A stretch of 64,000 nucleotides of DNA. Origin: Bog-756 sp963701325. GTDB taxonomy: Bacteria; Actinomycetota; Acidimicrobiia; Acidimicrobiales; RAAP-2. Both the position numbers and the translations under genes were made by a program. How positions within the stretch are numbered: the first letter of the stretch is position 1; the number at the start of each line of letters is the position of its first letter. Shown piece after piece: positions 50,789-59,068 of this stretch. The notes beneath the pieces were generated by a model. It worked only from the letters and a program-made list of their open reading frames with translations, ran no database searches and was not told the origin of the DNA. The stretch spans positions 62,001 to 126,000 of the forward strand of contig OY969604.1 in the NCBI GenBank assembly GCA_963701325.1, given 5' to 3'.

Positions 50789-51544
50789 TCAGAGACCCAT
50801 GCCCAGCCCACCGTCGACTGCGAGCACGGCCCCGGTCACATACCCGGCCCCGTCCGAGGCCAGGAACCCGACGGCTTCGGCGATCTCCTCCGGACGGGCG
50901 ACGCGCCCGAGTGGTACCCGCGCCGAGAAATCGGCGACCCGGTCCTCACCGAGTGCCGAGAGCATATTCGTTCCCACCAGACCCGGCGCCACCACGTTGA
51001 CAGTGATGGTGCGGCTGGCCACCTCGCTCGCGAGCGCCCGGGCCATGCCGACCAATCCGGCCTTGGACGCCGCATAGTTGGCCTGACCGGCCGAGCCGAT
51101 GAACGCGGCGATCGACGAGATCAGGATCACCCGGCCCCGGTGGAGGCGGAGCATCTTGGCCAACGAGCGCTTGGTCACTCGGAACACGGCGGTGAGATTG
51201 GTGTCGATGACCTCGGACCAGGCCTCCTCGCTCATCCGCAGGGCGAGGGTGTCCCGGGTCACGCCGGCATTGGCGACCAGCACCTCGACCGGCCCCCAGG
51301 CCGACTCGATGGCCACGAAGGCCTGCTCGACCTGGTCGGGGTCGGTCATGTCGCAGGTCAGCGACAGGAAGCGGTCGGACCCAGCCGCCATCTCGTGCTC
51401 GGTCTTCCCGGTCCGAGAGGTGATGGCGACGCGGTCGCCCCGCTCGAGGAACCAGTCGGCACAGGCCAGCCCGATGCCCCGGGAGCCACCGGTGACCAAG
51501 ACCACCCGCCCGGCGTCTCCCTCGGGTGCGTCGCTCGTGGTCAC
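50789..51544 (-). CDS. fabG: 3-oxoacyl-ACP reductase
   Basis: 251 residues, SDR. VTGGSRGIGLACAD is the NADPH site; VANAGVTRD, the catalytic Ser in LISSIAAFIGSAGQ, and YAASKAGLVGMARAL follow, then VNVVAPGLVGTNM and GAVLAVDGGLGMGL at the end. The AGVTRD and GxxGQxNY forms are specific to FabG among SDRs. Start GTG 51544, 13 bp after the fabD stop. Confidence 0.92.
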   Translation of the reverse strand: MTTSDAPEGDAGRVVLVTGGSRGIGLACADWFLERGDRVAITSRTGKTEHEMAAGSDRFLSLTCDMTDPDQVEQAFVAIESAWGPVEVLVANAGVTRDTLALRMSEEAWSEVIDTNLTAVFRVTKRSLAKMLRLHRGRVILISSIAAFIGSAGQANYAASKAGLVGMARALASEVASRTITVNVVAPGLVGTNMLSALGEDRVADFSARVPLGRVARPEEIAEAVGFLASDGAGYVTGAVLAVDGGLGMGL

Positions 51545-51557
51545 CTGGCCCCCGAGC

Positions 51558-52814
51558 TCACGAGGCGGCCTCCGTGCTGCGGATCCAGGCCACGGGCTGG
51601 CCCTCCACCACCCGTTCCCCGCGTACCCCCAGCCAGCGGACCAGGATCCCGTCGAACGGCGTGCGCACCTCGGTCAGGCCGACCGTCCCCACCAGGTCAC
51701 CGACGCCGAGCAGTGAGCCAGGCTCGGCTCCCGCGCCGCTTCCGGGGGCTGCAGTCGCCTCGGCGAGGGCGGAGCTCTCCAGCGCAGCGAGGTGGACGGC
51801 CGGCTCGAAGACGCCCGATGCCGGGCTGACCACGACGCGCTCGGAGGTGTAGAGGTGCTCGCCTTGATGGGTCGGGCCCGAGGCGGTCCATTCCTCGGCG
51901 CCGGCGATCGTGTCCATGAGCTTGTCGAGGTCGTCGGGGACGGCGACCGCGACCCCCCGCACGTCGGGGGTGGCTCGGCGCACCATCCCGGTGAGCACGC
52001 CCCCCGGCCCGAGCTCGACCATGGTCGTCGCCCCGCGTCCGCCGAGGGTCTCCAAGGAGTGCCGCCAGCGCACCGGACTGCAGAGCTGCGCCGAGAGCAG
52101 GCCCGGCCACTCGGCCGCGTCGGTGTGGACACGGGCGTCGACGTTGGCCACCACCGGGACCTCCGGTGCGTGGAAGCTCACCCCAGCGAGCTGTTCACGC
52201 AGGTGGGCACGGGCGGGGAGCATCATCGGAGTGTGGAACGCCCCGGACACCGGGATCGGGAGCACCTTGCGGGCCCCGAGGTCCTTGGCCCGCACGGTGG
52301 CGAGGGCGATCCCCTCGGCGGTGCCGGCGATCACGACCTGTCCCGGGGCGTTGTAGTTGGCCACCCAGACGTCGGCCTCGGCCAGCTGACAGGCCGCCTC
52401 GGCGTCGTCGTCGGCGATCCCGATCAGGGCGGCCATCGTCCCCGGACGCTCGTCCGCGGCGGCCTGCATCGCCCCGCCCCGCTCGATGACCAGGGAGGTC
52501 CCGTCGGCAAGGGAGAGCGAACCGGCAGCCACCAGCGCGGTGTACTCGCCCAGGCTGTGGCCCGCGCACGCCCCCGGGAAGAGTCCGACCCGCTCGACTG
52601 CGTCGAGTACAACCAAGCTCATCACGAAGGTCGCGAGCTGGGCATTGGCGGTCCGGGTCAGTTCGTCCATCGGGGCGTCGAGGAGCAGCCAGGTCAGGTC
52701 GCGCCCGGCGATCTCGGAGGCCTCGCCGGCGACTTCGAAGGAGGGGTGCTTCACCCAGGCGTGGCCCATCCCGGATCGCTGGGACCCTTGTCCTGGGAAC
52801 GTAAAGGCCAGCAC
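51558..52814 (-). CDS. fabD: Malonyl-CoA:ACP transacylase with C-terminal barrel-sandwich (lipoyl/biotinyl-like) domain
   Basis: 418 residues, about 100 longer than the usual FabD. The transacylase core (1-305) has FTFPGQGSQ, nucleophile Ser87 in CAGHSLGEYTAL and His194 in SGAFHTPMM. Residues from about 320 to the end (YTSERVVVSPASGVFEP; GSLLGVGDLVGTVGLTEVRTPFDG; GERVVEGQPVAWIRS) read as the two halves of a lipoyl/biotinyl-type barrel-sandwich domain. There is no MKM or DKA lysine at the hairpin tip, so it should not be biotinylated or lipoylated. The GTG at 52814 follows AGGAG by 7 nt, which settles the start. Heads the fabD-fabG-acpP-fabF run. Confidence 0.9.
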   Translation of the reverse strand: MLAFTFPGQGSQRSGMGHAWVKHPSFEVAGEASEIAGRDLTWLLLDAPMDELTRTANAQLATFVMSLVVLDAVERVGLFPGACAGHSLGEYTALVAAGSLSLADGTSLVIERGGAMQAAADERPGTMAALIGIADDDAEAACQLAEADVWVANYNAPGQVVIAGTAEGIALATVRAKDLGARKVLPIPVSGAFHTPMMLPARAHLREQLAGVSFHAPEVPVVANVDARVHTDAAEWPGLLSAQLCSPVRWRHSLETLGGRGATTMVELGPGGVLTGMVRRATPDVRGVAVAVPDDLDKLMDTIAGAEEWTASGPTHQGEHLYTSERVVVSPASGVFEPAVHLAALESSALAEATAAPGSGAGAEPGSLLGVGDLVGTVGLTEVRTPFDGILVRWLGVRGERVVEGQPVAWIRSTEAAS

Positions 52815-52996
52815 CCACCGACTCCTCTCGAACGACCCCGGCACAGTCGGCCGTGGCGGCTGGACCAGTGTGACACGGCCATGTCGGTCGGACCTGATTA
52901 CCCGGAGGTCACCTCGGCGGTCAGCGGCGACCCGGCTGCCGCGCCGATCGCGCCGTTCGATCGGGGTCCCACCGTCTGCGCCCCCGGTGGCGATGG

Positions 52997-53872
52997 TCAG
53001 ATCTCGAGCAACTCCTCTGCTCTGGCGAGCCAGAACTCGACCTCGTTCGGTTGTCCTCGTCGGATCGGCCAGTCGATCAGCCGGATGAAGAGATGCGCCA
53101 GATAGACCTGCGCCCGGAGGGGGTCCAGCTCGTCGAAGGCCGCGGCGAACAGCCTCGTTCGGACACCGGGCTCACACGGAATGGTCAGGCTCGTCACGGC
53201 GAGGATGACCAGATCGAATGCAGCGTCACCGACCACGGAGAAGTCGGTGTCGACCACTGCGGCGAGCGCCCCGTGGTCGATCAACAGATTGCCCGGGTGG
53301 AGATCCCAGTGAACGATGTCGTGCCCGAGGAGATCCCGGCTGTCGATGCTGGAGCCGAAGGCCTCGACCCGTTCGACAAGAGATCGCGTGCGATCGTCGT
53401 GGTCGCGTAGAGATGCGTGGCGGCAGTACCCGACCCCACCCAGCACGAGCGTCCCGATCAGGGCCGCGGGCCAGTGACTGGGATCGTCCGGCAGGGCCAG
53501 GCCCAGTCGTCGGACGTGGAGTTCGAGGAGATGCTCCACGAGCCGGTGGTCGAGGTGCTCGGGTGGAGTGCCCGGCATGAACTCTTGGATGACGAAGCGT
53601 GCCTCGCGGGTGTCGATCGCCCATGTGGTCGGCACCGGCCAGCCAGCGCGTTCGCGGAGCCGTTCTGAGAGGACGACAGCCTCTCCGCGTAACGGTCGAG
53701 TCTCTGGCCTCGAGTCCCACTTGATCACGAGCGGACGACCAGCAGGTCCGATGAACCTGTGCGCCCCGGTCTCTCCACCCCTCATCCGTCCGACGGCTCG
53801 GTAGGACTCTCCGGTCGCGTTGGTGAGCAGTGTGGCTGCCCGTTCGGCGCCGATCTCCGGGCTGTCTGCCAC
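52997..53872 (-). CDS. Aminoglycoside phosphotransferase (APH)-family protein
   Basis: 291 residues with an APH-type kinase fold: catalytic loop DIVHWDLHPGNLLID and the metal site AVVDTDFSVVGDAAFDLV. The N lobe is short (PLVIKWD contains the nucleotide-contacting Lys, and FVIQEFMPG is the hinge). The substrate is unknown; macrolide or aminoglycoside resistance cannot be inferred. The start GTG at 53872 has no clear ribosome-binding site. Codon usage is somewhat less G+C-biased than in the fab genes upstream. Confidence 0.75.
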   Translation of the reverse strand: MADSPEIGAERAATLLTNATGESYRAVGRMRGGETGAHRFIGPAGRPLVIKWDSRPETRPLRGEAVVLSERLRERAGWPVPTTWAIDTREARFVIQEFMPGTPPEHLDHRLVEHLLELHVRRLGLALPDDPSHWPAALIGTLVLGGVGYCRHASLRDHDDRTRSLVERVEAFGSSIDSRDLLGHDIVHWDLHPGNLLIDHGALAAVVDTDFSVVGDAAFDLVILAVTSLTIPCEPGVRTRLFAAAFDELDPLRAQVYLAHLFIRLIDWPIRRGQPNEVEFWLARAEELLEI

Positions 53873-54017
53873 CCTGTCAGCTTTGCACCCTGACCGATTC
53901 GGCTCGCACGGGGGACGAAACCGCCGGGTCGGTGACCGATGCCCGGGACCTGGGGAGATATGCGACGATGCATCCAGCGACGGCGGAGAGCACAGTCAGA
54001 TCGTGAGGAGGGTTCAC

Positions 54018-54560
54018 ATGCGTCGACCGACGATACGTAGTGCGTTGTCCCTGGTCCTCATGGTCGTTGTGGTCGGCGTGTTGTCCTTCGGCGTCAGGGC
54101 GTACGCGGTGCAGGAGTTCGTCGTTCCGACGGGCTCGATGATTCCGACGCTGCAGATCGGGGATCGGATTGCCGTCGACAAGCTCTCGTCCACCATCCAT
54201 CGAGGTGACATCGTGGTGTTCAACCGCGCCCCCGGTGACCACGATCCGCAGTTTCCCGTGCTCGTGAAGCGGGTGATCGGCCTCCCGGGAGAGACGATCG
54301 CTTCGGTCGGCGACACGATCGTGATCGATGGGAAGCCGATTGCGCAGCCCTGGCTGCCCGCGCTGACAGGTACCTGCTACCAGGTCTCTGCCAACGTTCC
54401 GCGGACCACCATTCCGGCTGGGCAGTACTTCGTGATGGGTGATTGCCGTGGTGATTCCGATGACAGCCGCTACTGGGGCACGGTTCCTGCGTCCAACATC
54501 ATCGGAAAGGTCTCGGCGGTCATCTGGCGCCACAATCACCCGTGGCTGCACTGGTTCTGA
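54018..54560 (+). CDS. lepB: Signal peptidase I
   Basis: 180 residues, short S26A type. One N-terminal transmembrane helix (SLVLMVVVVGVLSFGVRAYAV) is followed by the catalytic Ser in VPTGSMIPTLQIGD, the Lys in VKRVIGLPGE, and the C-terminal box FVMGDCRGDSDDSRYWG. It cleaves signal peptides on the outer face of the membrane. Start ATG 54018 has GGAGGG five bases upstream. Whether it is the only signal peptidase or an extra copy cannot be seen here. Confidence 0.92.
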   Translation: MRRPTIRSALSLVLMVVVVGVLSFGVRAYAVQEFVVPTGSMIPTLQIGDRIAVDKLSSTIHRGDIVVFNRAPGDHDPQFPVLVKRVIGLPGETIASVGDTIVIDGKPIAQPWLPALTGTCYQVSANVPRTTIPAGQYFVMGDCRGDSDDSRYWGTVPASNIIGKVSAVIWRHNHPWLHWF

Positions 54561-54672
54561 TCGTCGAACCGCCGGTGCCCATCACCAATGACGGCCTCAC
54601 GCTGAAGACACTCGAGGGTCATTCGGTGTGTCGGAGGTGTCCAGTCACCGCAATGCTCGCAGTACGTCCTCG

Positions 54673-54861
54673 CTACGGCCGAGACGTTCGGTCTGTGGGA
54701 GTCGTCACCTCAGAAGGGTTGGCGTCAGCGGTGTCCTGGTTGCCGAGCGGACCGCCAGGGACCGGGATGAGTTCGCTCGTGCCGTCGTCGTAGGTGAGGA
54801 CCGGGCCATTGGGCGTCATGCCGATGACGACGACCTCTCGCTCTGGTGCTCCAGCGCTCAT
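54673..54861 (-). CDS. Possible small protein of 62 aa
   Basis: The frame encodes MSAGAPEREVVVIGMTPNG followed by a hydrophilic Asp/Thr/Pro-rich C terminus. The first half has the alternating hydrophobic pattern of short beta strands (REVVVIG, PVLTYDDG, ELIPVPGG). Start is ATG with GGAGC just upstream. I do not recognise the family. The rest of the gap between lepB and the tRNA gene (54561-55058) shows nothing else I can support. Confidence 0.35.
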   Translation of the reverse strand: MSAGAPEREVVVIGMTPNGPVLTYDDGTSELIPVPGGPLGNQDTADANPSEVTTPTDRTSRP

Positions 54862-55058
54862 TGCTCCGAGCCTACGGGCTCACGCTTCGGATTCCTCGAC
54901 CTGAGGGTCGGGACCGCAACCATGATCCACCTGTTGCGGCCACCGGATCCCCGCTGCCCGGTTGTGACCCGCTTGCGGCCCGACACGGCACGGCACGTCA
55001 TGTCATTCCATCCCCCAGTGTCAAGGCTCTGAGCAGGGTAAACGCTCAAAACGGCTCG

Positions 55059-55141
55059 TGCCCGGGGCGGGAGTCGAACCCGCACGCCCTTTCGGGCAGT
55101 GGATTTTGAGTCCACCGCGTCTGCCATTCCGCCACCCGGGC
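55059..55141 (-). tRNA. tRNA-Leu (anticodon CAA)
   Basis: On the minus strand the 5' acceptor strand GCCCGGG (55141-55135) pairs with CCCGGGC, followed by discriminator A at 55059. The D arm GCGGAATGGCAGACGC, the anticodon stem GTGGA / TCCAC with loop CTCAAAA (anticodon CAA), a long variable arm TGCCCGAAAGGGCGT as in class II tRNAs, and the T arm GCGGGTTCGACTCCCGC are all present. CCA is not encoded. It reads UUG codons. Confidence 0.95.
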
Positions 55142-56031
55142 TCGCTGGAGGTCTGTGGATCAGGTTCCAGGTCTCAACACTCCCCAACCATATGCTCATG
55201 GGAATGGCAGGCGTAATTGTGCACGGCGCACATCGTCCACTGTCAGCCAGCACAAAACATCACGGCGCACGAACGGCCGGCCTGTCTGTGCCCGTAGAGT
55301 CCGCGTCCTCCTGACGGACCTCCAACGTCACGATCGTGGACCCCTGGAGCGGCGAAGAGGATCTGCACGTGACGGTTCGCCGGGTTCGTGCGCTCGACGA
55401 TCGGCGATGGTCGCCATACGCTCAACCGTTCCATTCCCTTCCCGGTCAGAAATTTCTTGTGCGAGGATTTCGTGTGGGCGCGAACCGCTGTCTGTAACGC
55501 GATGACCGGTGACGACGTTTGTTGTCACAGCAGAACTGTCTCTTGCGATGCCACTTTGGCGCGGTCGGCATCACCCCCAACTCGGCTAAGCCATCGTTTG
55601 TGACGCGCGGACAATCAACCACACACCCAATATTGACGACGTGACCGGTTGTGACCACTGAGTAATTTATGTCTGACACCAAATAGTTCGTCGGTTGCAG
55701 TGCGTCTCCAAAGTCCCTGCTAGAAGGATGTGTTCGGCAGTTCGATCCGCCGCGTCGTCCATTCGTTCGCGCGCACCTCCGCCCGCCCACATGTGGTTTG
55801 TTCCCGTGCAACGGGAGCCATTCGTGAAGCGACGGGTCAACTGTCAACAGATGTCGACAACGGTGGGCGAACGGTGGATGCGTGTCCACGGATGCGGTCG
55901 GCGGGACCTCGTCGGGTGCGGTGGAAGTCGCCGGAAAAGGTGTTGGTTTCGCATGCACGCGCAGGAACGAACGGTTACAGTTTTCCGACGACACAACGAG
56001 TGGGCCAAATCGGTTCCACTTCATAAATTCC
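55142..56031. other. About 0.9 kb lower-G+C stretch without a recognisable gene
   Basis: The stretch between the tRNA-Leu gene and the small secreted protein gene is visibly less G+C-rich than the rest of the window. Several open frames cross it in both directions, but none has a ribosome-binding site, recognisable domain or normal amino acid composition. It could hold the promoter and leader of the secreted-protein gene, or decayed inserted DNA. Confidence 0.5.
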
Positions 56032-56046
56032 CAAAGGGGGGGCTTT

Positions 56047-56538
56047 ATGCGACGTCATGCACCTATCCGACTTCTGGTCTGTGCCGCGATGGCCGGATCG
56101 GCGGCATTTGCCGCGCTTGCCATACCTGGCGCAATTGCCGCGGCCGCGCCGCTCACGGTGACTTGTACGCATCTCCTCGGGAACCCGACCAGCCAGGCGG
56201 TTTCGGGTTGCAGCGGTACCGGCATCGTCGGCACCACCGAGGCGAGTGCTACGGGCACGCAGGTGACCAGCACCAAGACCGTCACGTGGGCCGACCACAA
56301 GACGTCGAAGATCACCTATACGTACGGAAACGTGACGCCCGACGCGTGCGTGGCACCGGCTGGATACAGCAAGTACCTGGAGGTCACCGAGAAGGCTGGC
56401 TCAAAGGTGTCGGGTGGCACCGCGACAAAACTGATTGGCGGTGCGGTCAGTGGCAAGGTCTGCATCTTCAAGTCGATCGCCCATCCGACCGTTGCGGCTG
56501 ACGAGCGGGTGCAGAATCTTGGTTCACTCCACATTTGA
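56047..56538 (+). CDS. Small secreted protein with four cysteines
   Basis: 163 residues. Residues 1-34 form a clear signal peptide (MRRHAPIRLLVCAAMAG..., ending AIAAAA). The mature part has four Cys (TCTHLLG, SGCSGTG, DACVAPAG, KVCIFKS), suggesting two disulphides, and is rich in Thr, Ser, Gly and Val, so probably a beta-rich domain. Start ATG 56047 follows a long G-run ribosome-binding site (AAAGGGGGG). I do not know a function; it looks like the many small secreted proteins of actinobacteria. A strong hairpin follows the stop. Confidence 0.72.
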   Translation: MRRHAPIRLLVCAAMAGSAAFAALAIPGAIAAAAPLTVTCTHLLGNPTSQAVSGCSGTGIVGTTEASATGTQVTSTKTVTWADHKTSKITYTYGNVTPDACVAPAGYSKYLEVTEKAGSKVSGGTATKLIGGAVSGKVCIFKSIAHPTVAADERVQNLGSLHI

Positions 56539-56567
56539 GCAAACCCAGCTCATCCAGCTGAGTTTGT

Positions 56568-56600
56568 CGAGAGACCCCCGGCGTAGCCGGGGGTCTCTCG
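56568..56600. terminator. Strong terminator hairpin after the secreted-protein gene
   Basis: A perfect 15-bp stem CGAGAGACCCCCGGC / GCCGGGGGTCTCTCG with a 3-nt loop (GTA) and no T run. It begins 29 bp after the stop codon and separates the gene from menC. Confidence 0.85.
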
Positions 56601-56632
56601 CGTCCTCACGGATGTTGGCGCGTCACGGACCG

Positions 56633-56638
56633 TAGGCT
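56633..56638 (+). promoter_or_regulatory. TAGGCT -10 box before menC
   Basis: The hexamer ends 6 nt before the ATG at 56645, with no ribosome-binding site. Confidence 0.5.
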
Positions 56639-56644
56639 CTTGCG

Positions 56645-57916
56645 ATGGACAGCGCCGGCCCGGAGGAACGCACCGGCACACCGACTGCAGCGTGGGCCGC
56701 TCTGGGAATTGACTCGGCGTTGACCCTGGACGCGGCGGAGCTCTGGTGGGTCGACCTGCCGTTCCGGAACCCGATCACGACGTCGGTCGGCACCCACAGC
56801 AACCGCCCCCTGGTCTTCGTCCGCCTCATGTGCAGGAGCGGCGGCCGTACGGTCGAGGGATGGGGCGAGTGCGCGGCACTCGGTGACACCACGTATCACC
56901 GCGAAGACGTGGCCAGTGCGTTCGACGTACTCGCACGGTCGCTGCTGCCGACCCTGGTGACCCGAGTCGCCAACGCAGGCGGGAGCTTGCCCGGAATGGC
57001 GGCGCTCGCCGACCTGGCGGGCACGGACGCCAACGCGCCGATGGCATTCGCTGCGCTCGAGATGGCAGTTGCCGACGCCCATCTCCGGGCCGAGGGCCGT
57101 TCCTTCGCCGATCTGCTCGGTGTCGCCGGACGGAGCGTTCCGGTCGGGGCCGTGGTCGGGACGCACCGTTCAATTGGCGATCTGACAGAGGAGGTCACCT
57201 CGCTTGTCGCGGAAGGCTATTCGAGGGTGAAGCTCAAGATCGGACCCGGTTGGGACCTCGCGCCGGTGGCGGCTGTGGCGACGCTCGCCGCGACGGCGTC
57301 GCACGGGGCGTCTCCCAACGATCCGCCGCCGCTCATGATCCAGGTCGACGCCAACGGTTCGTACCGCGAGGAGGACACAGAGCATCTGTCCGGCCTCGAC
57401 CGGTATCCACTGCTCTGCATCGAGCAGCCGCTTGCGCCGGGCGACCTCGACGCGGACGCGAGGCTGGCGGCGCGGCTGGCCACGCCGATCTGTCTGGACG
57501 AGGACCTCGACGCTGCGGCGCGCATCGTCCAGGCGGTGACCACCGGGGCGTGCTCGGTGGTGTGCCTCAAACCCGCCCGCCTCGGCGGGTTGGGTGCAGC
57601 ACTCGGGACCGTCGAGTGGTGCAGGGAGTCGGCGACCCCGCTCTGGCTCGGGGGCATGTTCGAATCCGGCTACGCACGCGGCGTGATCGCGTCTGTCGCC
57701 GCGCTGCGAGGGTTCAGTTGGCCGGGTGACCTGAGCCCGGCCTCGAGGTACCTGGCCGAAGACCTTGTGCCCGCACCGGTGCTCTCCCGGCAGCCGGAGG
57801 ACGGGGCACTCGCGGTGCGTGTCACGACGGTTCCGGGCATGGGGCCGGCGCCGGATCGAGCTCTGCTCGCCCGCCGTTGTGTGCGTCGACTGGACGTCGT
57901 GGTGCCTGGTCGCTGA
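56645..57916 (+). CDS. menC: o-Succinylbenzoate synthase (enolase superfamily)
   Basis: 423 residues. Enolase-superfamily features are present: the capping domain (FRNPITTSVGTHSNRP, EGWGECAAL), the catalytic Lys in SRVKLKIGPG, metal ligands in QVDANGSY, CIEQPL and LDEDLD, and the second Lys in VCLKPARLGG, then LGGMFESGYARG. It dehydrates SHCHC to o-succinylbenzoate in menaquinone synthesis. An N-succinylamino acid racemase is an alternative within the family, but menF and menG in the same window favour MenC. Confidence 0.88.
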   Translation: MDSAGPEERTGTPTAAWAALGIDSALTLDAAELWWVDLPFRNPITTSVGTHSNRPLVFVRLMCRSGGRTVEGWGECAALGDTTYHREDVASAFDVLARSLLPTLVTRVANAGGSLPGMAALADLAGTDANAPMAFAALEMAVADAHLRAEGRSFADLLGVAGRSVPVGAVVGTHRSIGDLTEEVTSLVAEGYSRVKLKIGPGWDLAPVAAVATLAATASHGASPNDPPPLMIQVDANGSYREEDTEHLSGLDRYPLLCIEQPLAPGDLDADARLAARLATPICLDEDLDAAARIVQAVTTGACSVVCLKPARLGGLGAALGTVEWCRESATPLWLGGMFESGYARGVIASVAALRGFSWPGDLSPASRYLAEDLVPAPVLSRQPEDGALAVRVTTVPGMGPAPDRALLARRCVRRLDVVVPGR

Positions 57917-58001
57917 GACCCGGCCGGTGCCGGCGCCGGGACCTGGCAGCCCACCGAACCGCCCCTGGACACGGCGGGTGTGGGTGGGCCCCGCTGATGC
58001 G

Positions 58002-58007
58002 TACAAT
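58002..58007 (+). promoter_or_regulatory. TACAAT -10 box before the coiled-coil gene
   Basis: The hexamer ends 9 nt before the ATG at 58017; a leaderless start is likely. Confidence 0.5.
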
Positions 58008-58016
58008 TGCCCTCCC

Positions 58017-58310
58017 ATGCATCGGACCATGATCGAGCGACGGCTGACCGACGCCCACGAGCGGCTGGTGCGCGCACGGAGCGAGCTGGCGGTGCTGGAC
58101 GAGCAGCTGGTGGTGGTCACCGAGATCGCCGACGACACCCGGCTGCGGGCCCTGGTCGCCGAGACGCCGGTTGCCGCCAAGGAACATGACGAGGCCAGCC
58201 GCCATGCGACGGCCCTGCTCCGTACCCGCGAGGCACTGGTCAAGCAGATCGCCGAACTCGAGCAGCGCCAGGACGATCTCCTGGGCCGGCTGGCGATCGG
58301 CCCCGGTTGA
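58017..58310 (+). CDS. Small coiled-coil protein upstream of pdtaR
   Basis: 97 residues, entirely helical with heptad patterns (RRLTDAHERLVRARSELAVLDEQLVVV and LLRTREALVKQIAELEQRQDDLLGRL). A protein of this size and make-up precedes the ANTAR regulator gene in other actinobacteria as I recall, but no function is known to me. An internal ATG at 58029 could also serve as start. It is followed by a 124-bp gap. Confidence 0.65.
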   Translation: MHRTMIERRLTDAHERLVRARSELAVLDEQLVVVTEIADDTRLRALVAETPVAAKEHDEASRHATALLRTREALVKQIAELEQRQDDLLGRLAIGPG

Positions 58311-58434
58311 GGAACCGTCCTCGGCGGGATGGTCAGATGACGAGGCCGGGCGCGGTGCGCTCTCCGGGACACGACCTGTGTCCGACACCGTCTCCGGTGC
58401 CGGGCATCCCCCCACAGCGAGGAGTCGAGACACC

Positions 58435-59049
58435 ATGACCAGGCGCGTGGTCATCGCAGAGGACGAGGCGATCATCCGGTTGGATCTCAAGGAGATCCTG
58501 CTCGACGAAGGGTATGACGTGGTGGGGGAGACCGGCCGGGGGGACGATGCCGTCGACCTGGTCCGCCGGCACGAGCCGGACCTGGTGATCCTGGATGTCA
58601 AGATGCCGGGGGCAGATGGCCTCGCGGCTGCCCGGGCCATCCGCGACCTCGACCTGCGGGTGGCGGTGTTGATCCTCACCGCGTTCAGCCAGCGGAACCT
58701 CATCGACGAGGCCCGCGACGCCGGGGTGGTCGCCTATCTCGTCAAGCCCTTCCAACGGATCGAGCTCATCCCCGCCATCGACCAGGCCGTTGCCCGCTGC
58801 GAGCAGGAATGGGCCATCGATGCCGAAGCACGCCAGGCGGTCAGCGACGGGCTCGTCGCCCAGCAGGGCATGGCCGAGAACAAGCTCGAGACCCGACGCC
58901 TCGTCGACGGTGCCAAGGCGGTCCTCATGGAACGGTCCGGCCTCTCCGAGGCCGACGCCTTCGGCTTCATCCAGAAGACCGCCATGGGGACCCGCTCCCG
59001 GATGGTCGACGTCGCCCGCCAGGTCCTCGAGGGAACGCTCGTCCCCTAG
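58435..59049 (+). CDS. pdtaR: ANTAR-domain response regulator (PdtaR-like)
   Basis: 204 residues. The receiver domain has AEDEAIIRLDLKEIL, the phosphoacceptor Asp in VILDVKMPGADG, and the Lys in LVKPFQRIEL. The C-terminal ANTAR domain (TRRLVDGAKAVLMERSGLSEADAFGFIQKTA and MVDVARQVL) binds paired RNA hairpins and acts as an antiterminator. Mycobacterial PdtaR lies near polA and rpsA in the same way. Its kinase partner is not nearby. Start ATG 58435 has GAGGAG upstream. Confidence 0.92.
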   Translation: MTRRVVIAEDEAIIRLDLKEILLDEGYDVVGETGRGDDAVDLVRRHEPDLVILDVKMPGADGLAAARAIRDLDLRVAVLILTAFSQRNLIDEARDAGVVAYLVKPFQRIELIPAIDQAVARCEQEWAIDAEARQAVSDGLVAQQGMAENKLETRRLVDGAKAVLMERSGLSEADAFGFIQKTAMGTRSRMVDVARQVLEGTLVP

Positions 59050-59068
59050 TCCGGGCCGAGCGACCGCC

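Noticed and set aside
52997..53872. Antibiotic resistance gene
   Set aside because: The APH fold is broad and no substrate-specific residues can be recognised; many members act on ordinary metabolites.
55060..55140. Protein-like text GRESNPHALSGSGF and similar
   Set aside because: It is the translation of the tRNA-Leu gene, a common false protein.
55446..56024. 192-aa minus-strand open frame in the low-G+C gap
   Set aside because: No ribosome-binding site, no recognisable domain, composition rich in Arg, His, Thr and Pro without structure pattern.
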